A stretch of DNA of 64,000 nucleotides from Daejeonella sp. (GCF_017495225.1 NZ_JAFEIG010000020.1:310001-374000); one strand, 5' to 3'; shown: positions 18,701 to 27,855, numbered from the stretch's first letter. Notes: a model not told the origin generated them from the letters alone. Program-made: numbers and translations.

Positions 18701-20124
18701 GACCAGTATTAATGACTGCTTTTGTGGCTTCATTAGGCTTTCTTCCAATGGCATTAAGCAATGGTGCCGGTGCTGAAGTCCAAAAACCATTAGCAACGGT
18801 AGTAATTGGCGGATTAATGATTGCTACTCTTCTAACCTTATTTGTTCTGCCTATTCTTTATATTCTTTTTGAAGGGACCACAATTTCTAAAAATCCTAAG
18901 AAAACGGCCACAGCTTTATTAATTCTATGCTTTGTAGGATTTTCAAATGTTAATGCACAAGAAAAAGTTGACCTAAAAACAGCGATAGATTTAGCCCTAA
19001 AGAACAATAGAAATGTAAAAAATGAGACTTTAAAGGCTGAGTACAATCAAAAACTGATTAAAACTGCTGCTAATATCAGTCAGGCGATATTAAGCAGCGA
19101 ATTTGGACAAATTAATAGCATTTATGCCGATAGTCGCTTTGGTTTATCCCAATCTTTTAGCTTCCCAACAATTTATTCAAACCAGAAAAAAGTATTGAAT
19201 GAAGAATGGAAATCGTCTGTTTTAAGTATTGCATTGAAAGAGTCAGAAATCAGAAAATCGGTGAGTCAATTGTATTATTCTATCCTCATCTTAAAAGAAA
19301 AAGAACGATTACTAAAGGAGGCCGATAGCATTTACAGTGTTTTTCAAGAAAAAGCTGAATTACGTTTTAAAGTCGGTGAGACTAATGTTTTAGAAAGTGC
19401 TACTGCCAAAACCCAAAGAGGAAGTATCTTCTTGCAGCTCAAGGCATTACAAGAGGAAATTGAATTAGCAAAATTGCAATTTCAGCTGGTATTAAATACA
19501 GAAAGTAGATTGGAGCCTGTACCAATGTCATCTTTAATACCACTACTCTATTCGCTTGATAATCAAAATATTGTAAAGCATCCACTACTGAAAATCGCTG
19601 AACAGCAAAAAAATATTGCTTCGGCAAATACGAAGCTTGAAAAATCGAAGTTTTTGCCAGAATTGAGCTTAGGATATTTTAATGCCAGCATCAGGGGGAC
19701 AGGTGCAGATGATCAATATTACCCTAGTTCGAGGCGTTTTGGATCAGTATTTTTAGGAATTGGCGTTCCGATTTTTACTTCAGCACAAAAAGCCAGGGTA
19801 AATGCATCCGCTTTGACGGAAAAAATAGCTAAAAACAATTTCCAAATACAGAAGAGCGCTATTGAAACTGAATATTTAAGTGCCCTATCGCGATTTAAAA
19901 CTTATATGGAAACGCTTAATTACTTTGAAGAATCATCCCTTCCAGAAGCTAAAAAAATAAGACAATCTTCTTATAATCAGTTTATTAATGGAGAAATTAA
20001 CTATTTAGAATGGGTGATGTTGAACAATCAAGTTTTTACGCTTCAGAATAATCATCTTGATTTGATTAGGGGACTAAACGAAACCATTTTACAGATCAAT
20101 TACCTAAATCATCAAGAAAAATAA
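15769..20124 (+). CDS. heavy-metal efflux RND pump fused to TolC-like outer membrane factor (CusA/CzcA family)
   Basis: 1451 aa, about 400 longer than a standard pump. Residues 1-1035 are an HME-RND transporter: LPIDAVPDITNNQVQV near residue 34, and the proton-relay motif GALDFGLIVDGAVIIVE with D401 and D407. A hydrophobic, signal-like stretch (about 1041-1063, ending NVNAQ) then leads to a TolC/CzcC-type domain starting VDLKTAIDLALKNNRN. The fused design is typical for Bacteroidota. The periplasmic loop carries EVPTDPMPMEASD, closer to the divalent-cation CzcA type than to the Cu/Ag CusA type, so Co, Zn or Cd are the likelier ions; this is inference. It is co-transcribed with the adaptor 43 bp downstream. 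Confidence 0.92.
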   Translation: MLNAIIEFSVKNKLIIGLFVLGLIGYGSYEATKLPIDAVPDITNNQVQVITVAPSFGATDIERLLTFPIEQANSNIKGLKEIRSFSRFGLSLVTIVFEDDVDIYWARQQVAERLQKVQTEIPPGIGNPELGPISTGLGEIYQYVVRPKEGYEEKYDATELRTIQDWIVRRQLLGVEGVAEISSFGGKLKQYEISVDPNKLQSYNLTINDVFNALERNNQNTGGAYIEKGPTVLFVRSEGLIGSIADIEKINIKSSQSGNPIFIRDVAQINIGHATRYGSMTFNDKGEVAGAVVMMIKDANSSEVIKNVKDRIELIQKTLPEGVIIEPFLDRTKMVNNAISTVEKNLIEGALIVVFILVLFLGNFRAGLLVASVIPLSMLFAIILMNTFKVSGNLMSLGALDFGLIVDGAVIIVEAVMHQLAHSKKFGMVNRLTQPEMDGEVKKSASKMMNSAVFGQIIILIVYLPIFTLQGIEGKMFKPMAQTVAFALLGAFILSLTYIPMMSAWFLSKKIKHQPNLSDKIMFKVEEFYQRQLSKVLRIPKIILGTVSALFIAAIIILSNLGGEFIPALEEGDFAVETRVLTGSNLNTTIESTTQAAKILIEKFPEVEKVVTKIGSGEVPTDPMPMEASDLMVIMKDKSEWTNAETFDEMATKMGKALEDVPGITVGFQFPVQMRFNELMTGARQDVVLKIFGEDLDTLSKYAEKLGKIVNGVEGSQDLYVEPITGMPQIIIDYNRDAIAQYNLNIADINRVVNSAFAGQSAGLVFEGEKRFDLKVRLNLDKRKNLEDVRNLLIPSPQGTFIPLHQLANVEIKNGPNQIQREDAKRRIVVGFNVRGRDVQSIVNELQSKVDRNVNLPAGYFITYGGAFENLNAAKQRLMIAVPVSLALIFILLFFAFNSIKQGLIIYTAIPLSAIGGIYFLALRGMPFSISAGIGFIALFGVAVLNGIVLIAEFNRLKESGLNDLRRIVLMGTKTRLRPVLMTAFVASLGFLPMALSNGAGAEVQKPLATVVIGGLMIATLLTLFVLPILYILFEGTTISKNPKKTATALLILCFVGFSNVNAQEKVDLKTAIDLALKNNRNVKNETLKAEYNQKLIKTAANISQAILSSEFGQINSIYADSRFGLSQSFSFPTIYSNQKKVLNEEWKSSVLSIALKESEIRKSVSQLYYSILILKEKERLLKEADSIYSVFQEKAELRFKVGETNVLESATAKTQRGSIFLQLKALQEEIELAKLQFQLVLNTESRLEPVPMSSLIPLLYSLDNQNIVKHPLLKIAEQQKNIASANTKLEKSKFLPELSLGYFNASIRGTGADDQYYPSSRRFGSVFLGIGVPIFTSAQKARVNASALTEKIAKNNFQIQKSAIETEYLSALSRFKTYMETLNYFEESSLPEAKKIRQSSYNQFINGEINYLEWVMLNNQVFTLQNNHLDLIRGLNETILQINYLNHQEK

Positions 20125-20167
20125 AATCGTTTTTATAAAGATTAACCATCATTTTTAAGATAAATAA

Positions 20168-21298
20168 ATGAAAAATATATACCTAATTGCATTCGCATTT
20201 TTGATTACAGCATGCGGATCTGGCACAGAGCAAGAAACAAGCACAGAGGCTAGCAATAGCACAGAAAATGTAGTCGTGCTCAATGAAAAACAATTGAATG
20301 CAGCTAAACTTTCATTCGCTAAACTAGAAGAAAAAGCAATTGGTTCGATTATCACCGCAAATGGCAGTATTGACGTACCACCTCAGAACATGATTTCTGT
20401 CAGCGTGCCTTTGGGAGGTTATTTAAAATCGACCAAATTATTACCCGGTTTACAAATTAGAAAAGGAGATGTTATTGCAATTATGGAGGATCAGCAATAC
20501 ATCCAAATGCAGCAAGATTACCTCACCACAAAGGCAAAATTAGTTTATAGCAAATCTGAATTTGAGCGCCAAAAGGAGCTTAATGCGAGCAAAGCAAGTA
20601 GCGATAAAGTATTCCAACAGATTCAAATGGAATACAATACGCTTCGAATTTCCTTGAACTCGCTGGAGCAAAAATTAAAAATGATAAACATTAAGCCTGA
20701 GTCTATAACTGAAAATAATATTTCAAGTAGCATCAAAATATTTTCACCAATTAATGGGTTTGTAGCCCAAGTAAATGTGAATATTGGCAAATTTGTAAAC
20801 CCATCAGATATACTTTTTGAGTTAATTGACCCCTCTAATATTCATTTAAATCTTAAAATATTTGAGAAAGATTTGAATAAACTTAGTATCGGACAAAAAT
20901 TGATTGCTTATTCCAATAATGATCCGAGTAAAAAATACGAAGCCAAAATTAATCTTATCAGCAGAGATTTATCATCAGAGCGTATAGCAGAAGTACATTG
21001 CCATTTCGAGAGTGCAGATAAAAGTTTGGCACCAGGCATGTACATGAATGCTGAAATCCAATTAAAAAATGATCGTAAATTGGCAATCACAGAAGAAGCA
21101 ATCGTTAATTTTGAGGGCTCTGACTATGTTTTTGTTAAAAAGAGTGATAATAGCTTTGAAATGACTCCTATTAAAATTGGAAGTATTGAAAATGGATTTG
21201 CGGAAGTTTTAAATGCTGAAAGCTTTAAGGAAAAGCAATTAGTCACAAAAGGTGCCTACACACTTTTAATGAGCTTGAAAAATAAATCAGAAGAATAA
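20168..21298 (+). CDS. efflux RND periplasmic adaptor lipoprotein (CusB/CzcB family)
   Basis: 376 aa with a lipoprotein signal (FLITAC, lipidated C16). It shows the membrane-fusion-protein layout: half barrel-sandwich with GGYLKSTKLLPGLQIRKGD, a coiled-coil hairpin (about residues 105-180), the second half 'FSPINGFVAQVNVNIGKFV' and a beta-barrel domain. It bridges the inner-membrane pump and the TolC part fused to it. No extra His/Met-rich metal-binding tail is seen. It ends just before a strong terminator. Confidence 0.9.
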   Translation: MKNIYLIAFAFLITACGSGTEQETSTEASNSTENVVVLNEKQLNAAKLSFAKLEEKAIGSIITANGSIDVPPQNMISVSVPLGGYLKSTKLLPGLQIRKGDVIAIMEDQQYIQMQQDYLTTKAKLVYSKSEFERQKELNASKASSDKVFQQIQMEYNTLRISLNSLEQKLKMINIKPESITENNISSSIKIFSPINGFVAQVNVNIGKFVNPSDILFELIDPSNIHLNLKIFEKDLNKLSIGQKLIAYSNNDPSKKYEAKINLISRDLSSERIAEVHCHFESADKSLAPGMYMNAEIQLKNDRKLAITEEAIVNFEGSDYVFVKKSDNSFEMTPIKIGSIENGFAEVLNAESFKEKQLVTKGAYTLLMSLKNKSEE

Positions 21299-21306
21299 TT
21301 AAAATA

Positions 21307-21339
21307 AAAAGAGATGTATTCAAGCAATACATCTCTTTT
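21307..21339. terminator. bidirectional intrinsic terminator
   Basis: AAAAGAGATGTATT at 21307-21320 pairs perfectly with AATACATCTCTTTT at 21326-21339 across a 5-nt loop. It ends the efflux operon on the plus strand and, because of the A/T flanks, probably also the minus-strand lipoprotein transcript ending at 21365. Confidence 0.88.
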
Positions 21340-21364
21340 GAATTTTCCATGAAATTTATAAATT

Positions 21365-21550
21365 TTAATTTTTTGTAAATCTATTAGGTTTACTGCAACA
21401 AGTTTTTGGGACTTCTTTATTCGTGCTATAAGAAACTTGCTTAGGCTCGGCTGTTCTTATTTTTTCGGGCTCTTTACATGATGATAATGAACTAATTATC
21501 CCGAAAATCAAAACTAAAACTATAGGTAAATTAGAAAGATAAATTTTCAT
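21365..21550 (-). CDS. 61-aa lipoprotein with C-terminal Cys-Cys-Ser-Lys-Pro-Asn-Arg motif
   Basis: A signal peptide ending SSLSSC marks a lipoprotein (Cys about residue 25). The mature chain is only about 36 residues and ends PKTCCSKPNRFTKN. It lies 7 nt after the formylglycine-generating-enzyme-like gene and is surely co-transcribed with it. The tail resembles the sulfatase modification site recognised by such enzymes (CxPxR; here SKPNR fits SxPxR and the preceding cysteine is one residue off). A modified peptide, or a copper/thiol-binding anchor, is possible; neither is shown. No known family is recognised. Confidence 0.6.
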   Translation of the reverse strand: MKIYLSNLPIVLVLIFGIISSLSSCKEPEKIRTAEPKQVSYSTNKEVPKTCCSKPNRFTKN

Positions 21551-21557
21551 AATTCTA

Positions 21558-22646
21558 CTACTTAACGCATCTAAATCCTAAATTACTCATTCCAGAATCA
21601 GGAGAGCTTTTCATGCGTCTCGCCGATCGGTAGCCTGAACAATAAGACTCATTACACATGTAAGAACCACCTCTTGAGACCTTCTTTGGGGTATAAGGCT
21701 CATCTGGATCAAAGCTATCTTTTGGTCCCAGGGGGTTACTAATGCCATTCGGACTATCAACTGTTGAGTAATAGTCGTTGCGATACCAATCAGAACACCA
21801 TTCCCATACATTTCCAGCCATGTCATAAAGCTTATAGCTATTTGGAGCAAAGGATTTTACAGGCGCTAAACCTGTAAATTTATCGAATGCAGTATTCACA
21901 TTAGGGAAAGTCCCCTCCCAAGTATTTGCCTTAGCTTTTCCAGTATTTATATGCTCATTTCCCCATGGATAAATATTGTTTATTAGTCCACCTCTAGACG
22001 CATACTCCCATTCAGCTTCTGTTGGAAGTCGCTTGCCTGCCCATTTACAATAAGCCATCGCATCATCCCAACTGATATGTACAACTGGAAAATTCCCTTT
22101 GCCTTTAATATCACTTCCTGGCCCTTCTGGATGCTTCCAACTTGCTCCGGGCACCCAAGTCCACCATTGCGAGTAATCATTTAAATCTACCTGCTGACTA
22201 GGAGGCGTAAAGACTAAAGATGCAGCAACCAATAAGGATTCATCCGGTTTAGGAGTATCTGGAGGCAATTGTTTTTTCAATTCTTCCCAATCTGGTTTTC
22301 TTTCGGCGGTGGTTAAATATCCCGTACTTTCAACAAATTTGGCGAATTGATCATTAGTCACCTCATGCTGATCCATCCAAAAAGCATCAATCATTACTTT
22401 ATGTTTAGGATACTCATCTGGAGAAGCTTGTTTATTATCAGCACCCATCATAAAAGTACCAGCTGGTATCATTACCATGCCGGTTTTAGAGGTATCACCA
22501 TTAAAAGAAATTTGATCTAAGCCAATCGAATTTGTTGCTGATTCTTGTTTATTTGATGAATTTGTTGGCGATCCACAAGACATTACAGCTAGCAAGATGC
22601 TTTCAAAAACAAGAATATAAATTAGTTGACGTTTTGCCATTTTCAT
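21558..22646 (-). CDS. formylglycine-generating enzyme family lipoprotein (FGE-sulfatase/SUMF1 domain)
   Basis: 362 aa with a lipoprotein-type signal (Cys24, AVMSC). Residues about 55-362 form the FGE-sulfatase fold: 'MVMIPAGTFMMGADNK', 'AFWMDQHEVTNDQFAKFV', 'WAGKRLPTEAEWEYASRGG', 'MAGNVWEWCSDWY'. The C-terminal GGSYMCNESYCSGYRSARR keeps both copper-binding active-site cysteines of genuine FGE (C331 and C336), and the RSARR and SNLGFRC segments also match. Many paralogues in bacteria lack these cysteines, so oxidation of a target cysteine is plausible. No sulfatase gene is in the window; the only close partner is the tiny Cys-Cys lipoprotein downstream. Being anchored outside the cytoplasm is unusual for a sulfatase-maturation enzyme in bacteria. 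Confidence 0.85.
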   Translation of the reverse strand: MKMAKRQLIYILVFESILLAVMSCGSPTNSSNKQESATNSIGLDQISFNGDTSKTGMVMIPAGTFMMGADNKQASPDEYPKHKVMIDAFWMDQHEVTNDQFAKFVESTGYLTTAERKPDWEELKKQLPPDTPKPDESLLVAASLVFTPPSQQVDLNDYSQWWTWVPGASWKHPEGPGSDIKGKGNFPVVHISWDDAMAYCKWAGKRLPTEAEWEYASRGGLINNIYPWGNEHINTGKAKANTWEGTFPNVNTAFDKFTGLAPVKSFAPNSYKLYDMAGNVWEWCSDWYRNDYYSTVDSPNGISNPLGPKDSFDPDEPYTPKKVSRGGSYMCNESYCSGYRSARRMKSSPDSGMSNLGFRCVK

Positions 22647-22733
22647 GCGTTAAAAGGTAAAATCAAGAACAATAATATACAAAATTTCAATGATATTTCC
22701 AAGGAAAATCGATTAAATCGGATCTGAGAAGCA

Positions 22734-23939
22734 TCAGGCTGAATCCGCAAAACTTTTAATAATTCCATATTCCAAGCCCCTTAGCTCTGCTAGTCCACGC
22801 AAACGCCCAATAGCCGAATAACCAGGATTTGTTTTCTTTTTTAGATCATCCAGCATTTGGTGACCATGATCGGGGCGCATGGGAATTGATATTTTCCTAG
22901 CTTGAGATATTTTCACTAATTGCTTCACTACCTGATACATATCTACATCGCCATCCAAGTGATTGTCTTCATAAAAATCGCCCCATTCGTTCCTGCGGGT
23001 GCTTCTTAAATGAATAAAATTGATACGATCAGCAAATTGCTCAATCATTTCTGGGAGATTATTGTCTGCTCTTACCCCAAAAGATCCGGTACAGAAACAG
23101 AGTCCGTTAGCCAGCGAAGGCACCGCAGAAATCAATTCATTAAAATCGGATGCCGTACTAAGAACCCTCGGAAGCCCCAAGATTGCATAGGGTGGATCAT
23201 CGGGATGAATCACCATTTTAACGCCACATTCATCCGCAATAGGAATAATCTCCTCTAAAAAATAGATCAGGTTTTTACGAAGTTTATTTGCATCAATTCC
23301 CTGATACGTATCTAGAGCTTTTTGAAACTGCGCAATGCTAAAGCTCTCCTCACTTCCGGGCAAACCGGCAATAATATTTCGGGTGAGTAGTTCTTTTTCA
23401 TTTTCGCTCATTTCGCTAAAGCGGATTTTAGCACGTTCAATTTCTGCCTCAGAATATTCTGTTTCTGCGCCCGGACGCATTAAAATAAAGAGATCAAAGG
23501 CCATAAATGCTGCCTTTTCAAATCTCAAAGCTTTAGAACCATCTTCCACTACGAAGGCTAAATCGGTACGCGTCCAATCTAGCACAGGCATAAAATTATA
23601 AGTGATGATTTTTATCCCACATGAAGCCAAATTGCGGATACTTTGCTTATAATTTTCGATGTATTTCTGAAAACCAGAAGTTTGAGTTTTTATGTTTTCA
23701 TGCACAGGTACACTCTCCACAACACTCCATACTAGTCCCGCTTCTTCAATTTCCAATTTTCTTTTTTCAATTTCGGCTATCGGCCAGACTTCACCATTTG
23801 GGATATGATGCAAGGCACTAACGATGCCCGAACATCCTGATTGTAAGATATCAGATAAGCTTACTGGATCATTTGGACCATACCAGCGCATCGTTTGCTG
23901 CATTCCGTAAGCACCTGTAATTGAATTGTTTACATTCAT
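22734..23939 (-). CDS. uxuA: mannonate dehydratase
   Basis: 401 aa, the usual UxuA length. [20 protein letters not shown] and [20 protein letters not shown] at the start, '[18 protein letters not shown]' and '[18 protein letters not shown]' in the middle, and '[14 protein letters not shown]' near the end are family hallmarks with metal-binding His and Cys residues. It dehydrates D-mannonate to 2-keto-3-deoxygluconate in the uronate pathway. The ATG at 23939 directly abuts the stop of the SDR gene, so the two are translationally coupled; an ATG at residue 13 is a weaker alternative. KDG kinase and aldolase are not in the window. Confidence 0.93.
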   Translation of the reverse strand: MNVNNSITGAYGMQQTMRWYGPNDPVSLSDILQSGCSGIVSALHHIPNGEVWPIAEIEKRKLEIEEAGLVWSVVESVPVHENIKTQTSGFQKYIENYKQSIRNLASCGIKIITYNFMPVLDWTRTDLAFVVEDGSKALRFEKAAFMAFDLFILMRPGAETEYSEAEIERAKIRFSEMSENEKELLTRNIIAGLPGSEESFSIAQFQKALDTYQGIDANKLRKNLIYFLEEIIPIADECGVKMVIHPDDPPYAILGLPRVLSTASDFNELISAVPSLANGLCFCTGSFGVRADNNLPEMIEQFADRINFIHLRSTRRNEWGDFYEDNHLDGDVDMYQVVKQLVKISQARKISIPMRPDHGHQMLDDLKKKTNPGYSAIGRLRGLAELRGLEYGIIKSFADSA

Positions 23940-24755
23940 TTAAACCCCTCCAAAAATTGAAAATCCACCATCAACACAAATCATTGAGCCTGTAACAAAT
24001 TTGGAAGCATCACTTAAAAGCCAGACCAATGCGCCTTGCAGTTCATCAGGGTGACCAAAACGCTTAAAGGGCGTATTTCTAATCACTTTTTCACCACGCT
24101 CAGTAAATGTCCCATCAGGATTAGTCAGGAGATTTCTATTTTGCTCCGTCAGGAAAAAACCAGGTGCAAGGGCATTCATCCGAATCCGATCACCATAGCG
24201 ATTAGCGAGCTCCACAGCAAACCATTGATTATAGCAATCAACCGCTGCCTTACCCATATTATAGCCCAGAACACGAGTAATAGCACGTTTTGAATTCATG
24301 GAAGAAATATTGACAATACTTCCTTTTTCGGCAGTTTGAGCAATTGCCTCACCAAAAATTTGCGTGGGAATGATGGTCCCCCAAGTATTGAGTTCCATCA
24401 CTTTCTTCATGCCCTCCAAATTCATTTTAAAAATATCCTGATCCGGCATTAGAACACCTTCAGGCTTATTCCCTCCTGCCCCATTTACAAGTCCGTCAAT
24501 CCGTCCAAAAGCATCTAGAACCTTGTTTTTAGCATCAATTAATTGAGCTTCATCCATGGCATCGGCAATAAGCGCAATGGCACGACCACCCTTTTTATTG
24601 ATAGCATTGGCACGTTCATTGGCCACATCTACATTTCTTCCCAGAATTCCAACCGCACCTCCAGCATTTACAATACCATTGATAAAGGAATTACCCAAGA
24701 TACCTGTCCCACCCGTAACTACAATTACCTTATCCTTTAAAGAGAACTCATCCAT
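23940..24755 (-). CDS. SDR family oxidoreductase, likely D-fructuronate reductase (mannonate oxidoreductase)
   Basis: 271 aa short-chain dehydrogenase. The nucleotide-binding TGGTGILG is at 14-21, N-A-G-G at about 91-95, and the catalytic S152, Y165 and K169 sit in ISSMNSKRAITRVLGYNMGK; the end SMICVDGGFSIFGG is typical. Coupling to uxuA without a gap points to reduction of fructuronate to mannonate, replacing the classical UxuB. The alternative, another sugar-acid dehydrogenase, cannot be excluded. Confidence 0.85.
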   Translation of the reverse strand: MDEFSLKDKVIVVTGGTGILGNSFINGIVNAGGAVGILGRNVDVANERANAINKKGGRAIALIADAMDEAQLIDAKNKVLDAFGRIDGLVNGAGGNKPEGVLMPDQDIFKMNLEGMKKVMELNTWGTIIPTQIFGEAIAQTAEKGSIVNISSMNSKRAITRVLGYNMGKAAVDCYNQWFAVELANRYGDRIRMNALAPGFFLTEQNRNLLTNPDGTFTERGEKVIRNTPFKRFGHPDELQGALVWLLSDASKFVTGSMICVDGGFSIFGGV

Positions 24756-25042
24756 GTTTTTATATCAATTTCATTAATTTATTTCGAATTTAAATAAATT
24801 TCAAAGGAATTCAATTCTAAGCCTTTTTTAATAAGAATTTATTGGGATTTGATGCTCCAGCGCAAGATAAAAGATGGAAGATCCTAAAAAAGCCAAATCC
24901 GACTTAAAAAGCCTTGTCATATCAAAATAATGTCAATGTAACATTAAGATTAGTATTCCTTCTAGGGCTAACAGATTCTGTATATTTACAGCTTATTTGA
25001 ATTAAAAGCAGGAATTTTTTATCAATTCTTGTAAAAAACTCT

Positions 25043-27661
25043 ATGAAAAGATTCACCATTTTTATTTTATTAATATTCATCATTTCTCCACTTTTTGCAC
25101 AAAATTACCTCGTTAAGGGTATGGTTCAAGACAGTACTGGCACTCCTTTAACAGGCACATTAATTAAGTTAAAATGGGGAAAAGACAGCGTGGCTACTGC
25201 TGTTGACTTAGACGGTAATTTTAGTTTTAATAATGTAAAATGGACTGAATTTAATCTATCGGCTGCGTTTTTAGGTTTCGAGACCTTCATGAAGACCTAT
25301 AAAATTACTTCAGGAAATAGCCTCATAATTCCTACAATTACCCTCAAAACTTCATCAAATACCCTTAATGAAGTGGTAATCAGTGCGATCACTTCTATAA
25401 AAATTGGAGAGGATACTGTTTCATTTAATGCGGCTGCCTACCCTGTCAGACAGGGAGATGCTGTAGATGAGGTACTTAGAAAGCTTCCTGGAGTAAAAGT
25501 TGATGTAGATGGCAATGTAACGAACCAAGGTCAAGCAATAACAAAAATAAGGATCAATGGAAAGGATTTCTTTGGGACAGATGTTGCTACTGCCATTAAG
25601 AATTTACCTGCCGATATCATTAAAAACCTTCAATTTATTGATGACTATGGCGATCAGGCAAGGTTAACCGGCATAAAAACTGGCGAGCCCGAAAAAATAT
25701 TGAATTTAATCATTCAAGAAGATAAAAAAAAGGGTTATAGCCTTAGAATGTCGACGGGGAGGGGAAATGAAGATCGGTATAATAATTATATCCGAGCAAA
25801 TACCTTCAAAAATGATCAACAAATATCATTTGATGGAACAATTAATAATTCGAATACTAGAGGCGGCGGAAACGGAATAACCACTACCAAAGCTTTTAAT
25901 ACCAATTACCGCAATGATTGGGGCAAGAAATATTCGGCCGATGCTGCCTATAGCTTTAGCAATAGAAGCAATAACACCCTCACAAAAACATTCACACAGA
26001 ACTTTCTAGAAAACTTCACCCGCAGTGAAAATGCTTTTACTAATAATAGTAGCTTGAATTTAAGCCATGAATTTACAGGGAATTTAGAGTATAAACCTGA
26101 TACAATAAATTACTTTAAACTTTCGCCACGCCTTACCTTCAACGATAATAATTCTAATAATTCTGGATTATATGATATCGAACAAGAGGCTTTAATTACA
26201 GAAAGAACGAACGAATCGGGTACAGATGCTAAGTCCCTAAATTTATCGACAAACTTATTTTATAACCATAGGTTTGCTAAGAAAGGCCGAAGCATGAGTT
26301 TTAGGGGTAATTTCAATCTATCTGATGGACAAAATTTCAGGAATGTTTTGAACAATTACTTGATTACTCAAAATGGGAAAGACTCAACAAGAATTCAAAA
26401 TCAAGTTATTGATAATGTGAATGATAACTTATCTCTATGGGCTAATATTTCCTATATGGAACCCATTGCACCTAAGAATTTTGTTGAACTTAGCTATAGT
26501 CGCAGTTATTCTAACACAAATACAACACGTGAGACCAATGATGTGCTAAATTCAGTTTCTACATTCAATCCTGAATTAAGTAATGATTATGAATATTCAT
26601 TTACAACCAATCGTTTCGGATTAAATTACCGCTTTATTGAGGATAAATTCAATTATACTTTAGGAGTAAATGCCCAACCGGCACTTTTGGAAGGTAGAAA
26701 TTTAAGTAGAGGTATAGATACCCGAAATGAGACTTTCAATATTATACCTACGGCGCGACTATCCTATAAATTTTCGAAGCAGCAGGCATTACAAGTAAAT
26801 TATTGGGGAAGAAATAACCAACCTGGCTTTTTACAATTGCAACCTATAACCGATAATTCCAACCTGCAAAATACGGTAACTGGAAATCCGGATCTAGACC
26901 CTGAATTTGTTCATTCATTTAATGCAAGATATAATCAGTCGGATTGGGATAAAGGTCATATTTTATATGCTAATATAGCCTTCAATCAGACTCAAAATAA
27001 GATTGTTACGACAAAAGTACAAGTCCCAAATACCATTAACCAGGTTACAAGCTATATTAATACCAATGGTTTTTATACCGCTCAAGGCGATTATTCGTAT
27101 GGCGTACCATTTGCTGAACGTAAATTTACGATTACCTATTCAGGTCGTGGATCTTTCAATAATAACGTGGCCTTTATTGATCAGGCAAAAAATATTGCTA
27201 AAAACTTTGTAGTGCAGCAGGAACTGGAGTTTGAGGTTGATATTGAGAATGTTATAGATGTTGAACTAGAGACATCCTATTCGATTAATACTACCAAATA
27301 CTCACAAGAAAGCTTCACTGATCGTAAGACTAATACCTTTCAATTCGTTTTAAGAGGAAGAAATTACTTCTTCAAAGACCTAACGTTGGGCTACGACCTA
27401 CGAAAAACAATCAATTCTGGTTTTGATAATTCAATCGTTAGAAATCCTACTATTTTAAGATTATACACAGAATATCGCTTCATGAAAGCCGATGTTGGTG
27501 CCATTAGATTTGAAGCTTTTGATATTTTTAATCAAAATACTGGTATTTCAAGGGATGTATTCGATAATATCATCATTGACAGACAAGTAAACCGCTTAGG
27601 AAGGTATTTTATGCTTTCGTTTAATTTGAGGTTGAATAAGTTTGGAGGGAGAAGTAGTTAG
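25043..27661 (+). CDS. outer membrane beta-barrel protein, TonB-receptor-like with carboxypeptidase-regulatory domain
   Basis: 872 aa. Signal peptide MKRFTIFILLIFIISPLFAQ, then a CarboxypepD_reg-like Ig-fold domain (about 21-110, 'VKGMVQDSTGTPLTGTLIKL'), a plug-like segment ('RQGDAVDEVLRKLPGVKVD ... INGKDFFGTD') and a long barrel with alternating aromatic strands ('NYIRANTFKNDQQISFDGTI'). It matches the OMP_b-brl/TonB-dependent receptor-like proteins of Bacteroidota. No SusD, FecR or TonB gene is beside it, so the cargo is unknown. It is monocistronic and is followed by a repeat-rich spacer with a terminator-like fold. Confidence 0.85.
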   Translation: MKRFTIFILLIFIISPLFAQNYLVKGMVQDSTGTPLTGTLIKLKWGKDSVATAVDLDGNFSFNNVKWTEFNLSAAFLGFETFMKTYKITSGNSLIIPTITLKTSSNTLNEVVISAITSIKIGEDTVSFNAAAYPVRQGDAVDEVLRKLPGVKVDVDGNVTNQGQAITKIRINGKDFFGTDVATAIKNLPADIIKNLQFIDDYGDQARLTGIKTGEPEKILNLIIQEDKKKGYSLRMSTGRGNEDRYNNYIRANTFKNDQQISFDGTINNSNTRGGGNGITTTKAFNTNYRNDWGKKYSADAAYSFSNRSNNTLTKTFTQNFLENFTRSENAFTNNSSLNLSHEFTGNLEYKPDTINYFKLSPRLTFNDNNSNNSGLYDIEQEALITERTNESGTDAKSLNLSTNLFYNHRFAKKGRSMSFRGNFNLSDGQNFRNVLNNYLITQNGKDSTRIQNQVIDNVNDNLSLWANISYMEPIAPKNFVELSYSRSYSNTNTTRETNDVLNSVSTFNPELSNDYEYSFTTNRFGLNYRFIEDKFNYTLGVNAQPALLEGRNLSRGIDTRNETFNIIPTARLSYKFSKQQALQVNYWGRNNQPGFLQLQPITDNSNLQNTVTGNPDLDPEFVHSFNARYNQSDWDKGHILYANIAFNQTQNKIVTTKVQVPNTINQVTSYINTNGFYTAQGDYSYGVPFAERKFTITYSGRGSFNNNVAFIDQAKNIAKNFVVQQELEFEVDIENVIDVELETSYSINTTKYSQESFTDRKTNTFQFVLRGRNYFFKDLTLGYDLRKTINSGFDNSIVRNPTILRLYTEYRFMKADVGAIRFEAFDIFNQNTGISRDVFDNIIIDRQVNRLGRYFMLSFNLRLNKFGGRSS

Positions 27662-27705
27662 GTGGTTAGTTGGTTAGTGGTTAGTAGTAAGTTTTATTAT
27701 ATCCT

Positions 27706-27731
27706 CGTAGGGGCGACCCTTGCGGTCGCCC
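27706..27731. repeat. GTAGGGG palindromic dispersed element
   Basis: After GTAGG, GGGCGACC (27711-27718) pairs with GGTCGCCC (27724-27731) as a GC-rich hairpin in otherwise AT-rich DNA. A second GTAGGG-led palindrome lies at 29384-29404. Such GTAGGG-led hairpins look like dispersed non-coding repeats. Next to it the tail of the gene spacer is GGTTAGT-rich. Confidence 0.6.
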
Positions 27732-27763
27732 AAAATTCGATTGCAATCAAATAAATCCCCGTT

Positions 27764-27824
27764 CAGACAATTTAGTTTTTAGTTGGTTAGGCTAACGACA
27801 TTCGAAATAATTGTCTGTTTTTTT
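27764..27824 (+). terminator. terminator-like inverted repeat with T-run
   Basis: CAGACAATT at 27764-27772 pairs with AATTGTCTG at 27809-27817, followed by T7. The long loop contains a smaller GTTAG/CTAAC hairpin. It is placed 100 nt after the outer membrane protein gene and would stop its transcript. The loop is long for a classical terminator. Confidence 0.5.
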
Positions 27825-27827
27825 GTC

Positions 27828-27855
27828 TTTGCTCCTTGTTCCTTATTCCTTGTTC
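27828..27855 (-). repeat. four heptanucleotide units, reverse complement of the 11053 family
   Basis: TTTGCTC, CTTGTTC, CTTATTC and CTTGTTC in tandem are the reverse complements of GAGCAAA, GAACAAG, GAATAAG and GAACAAG, the units of the 21-copy array at 11053-11199. The same sequence family therefore occurs in two spacers 16 kb apart, in opposite orientation. Confidence 0.8.
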
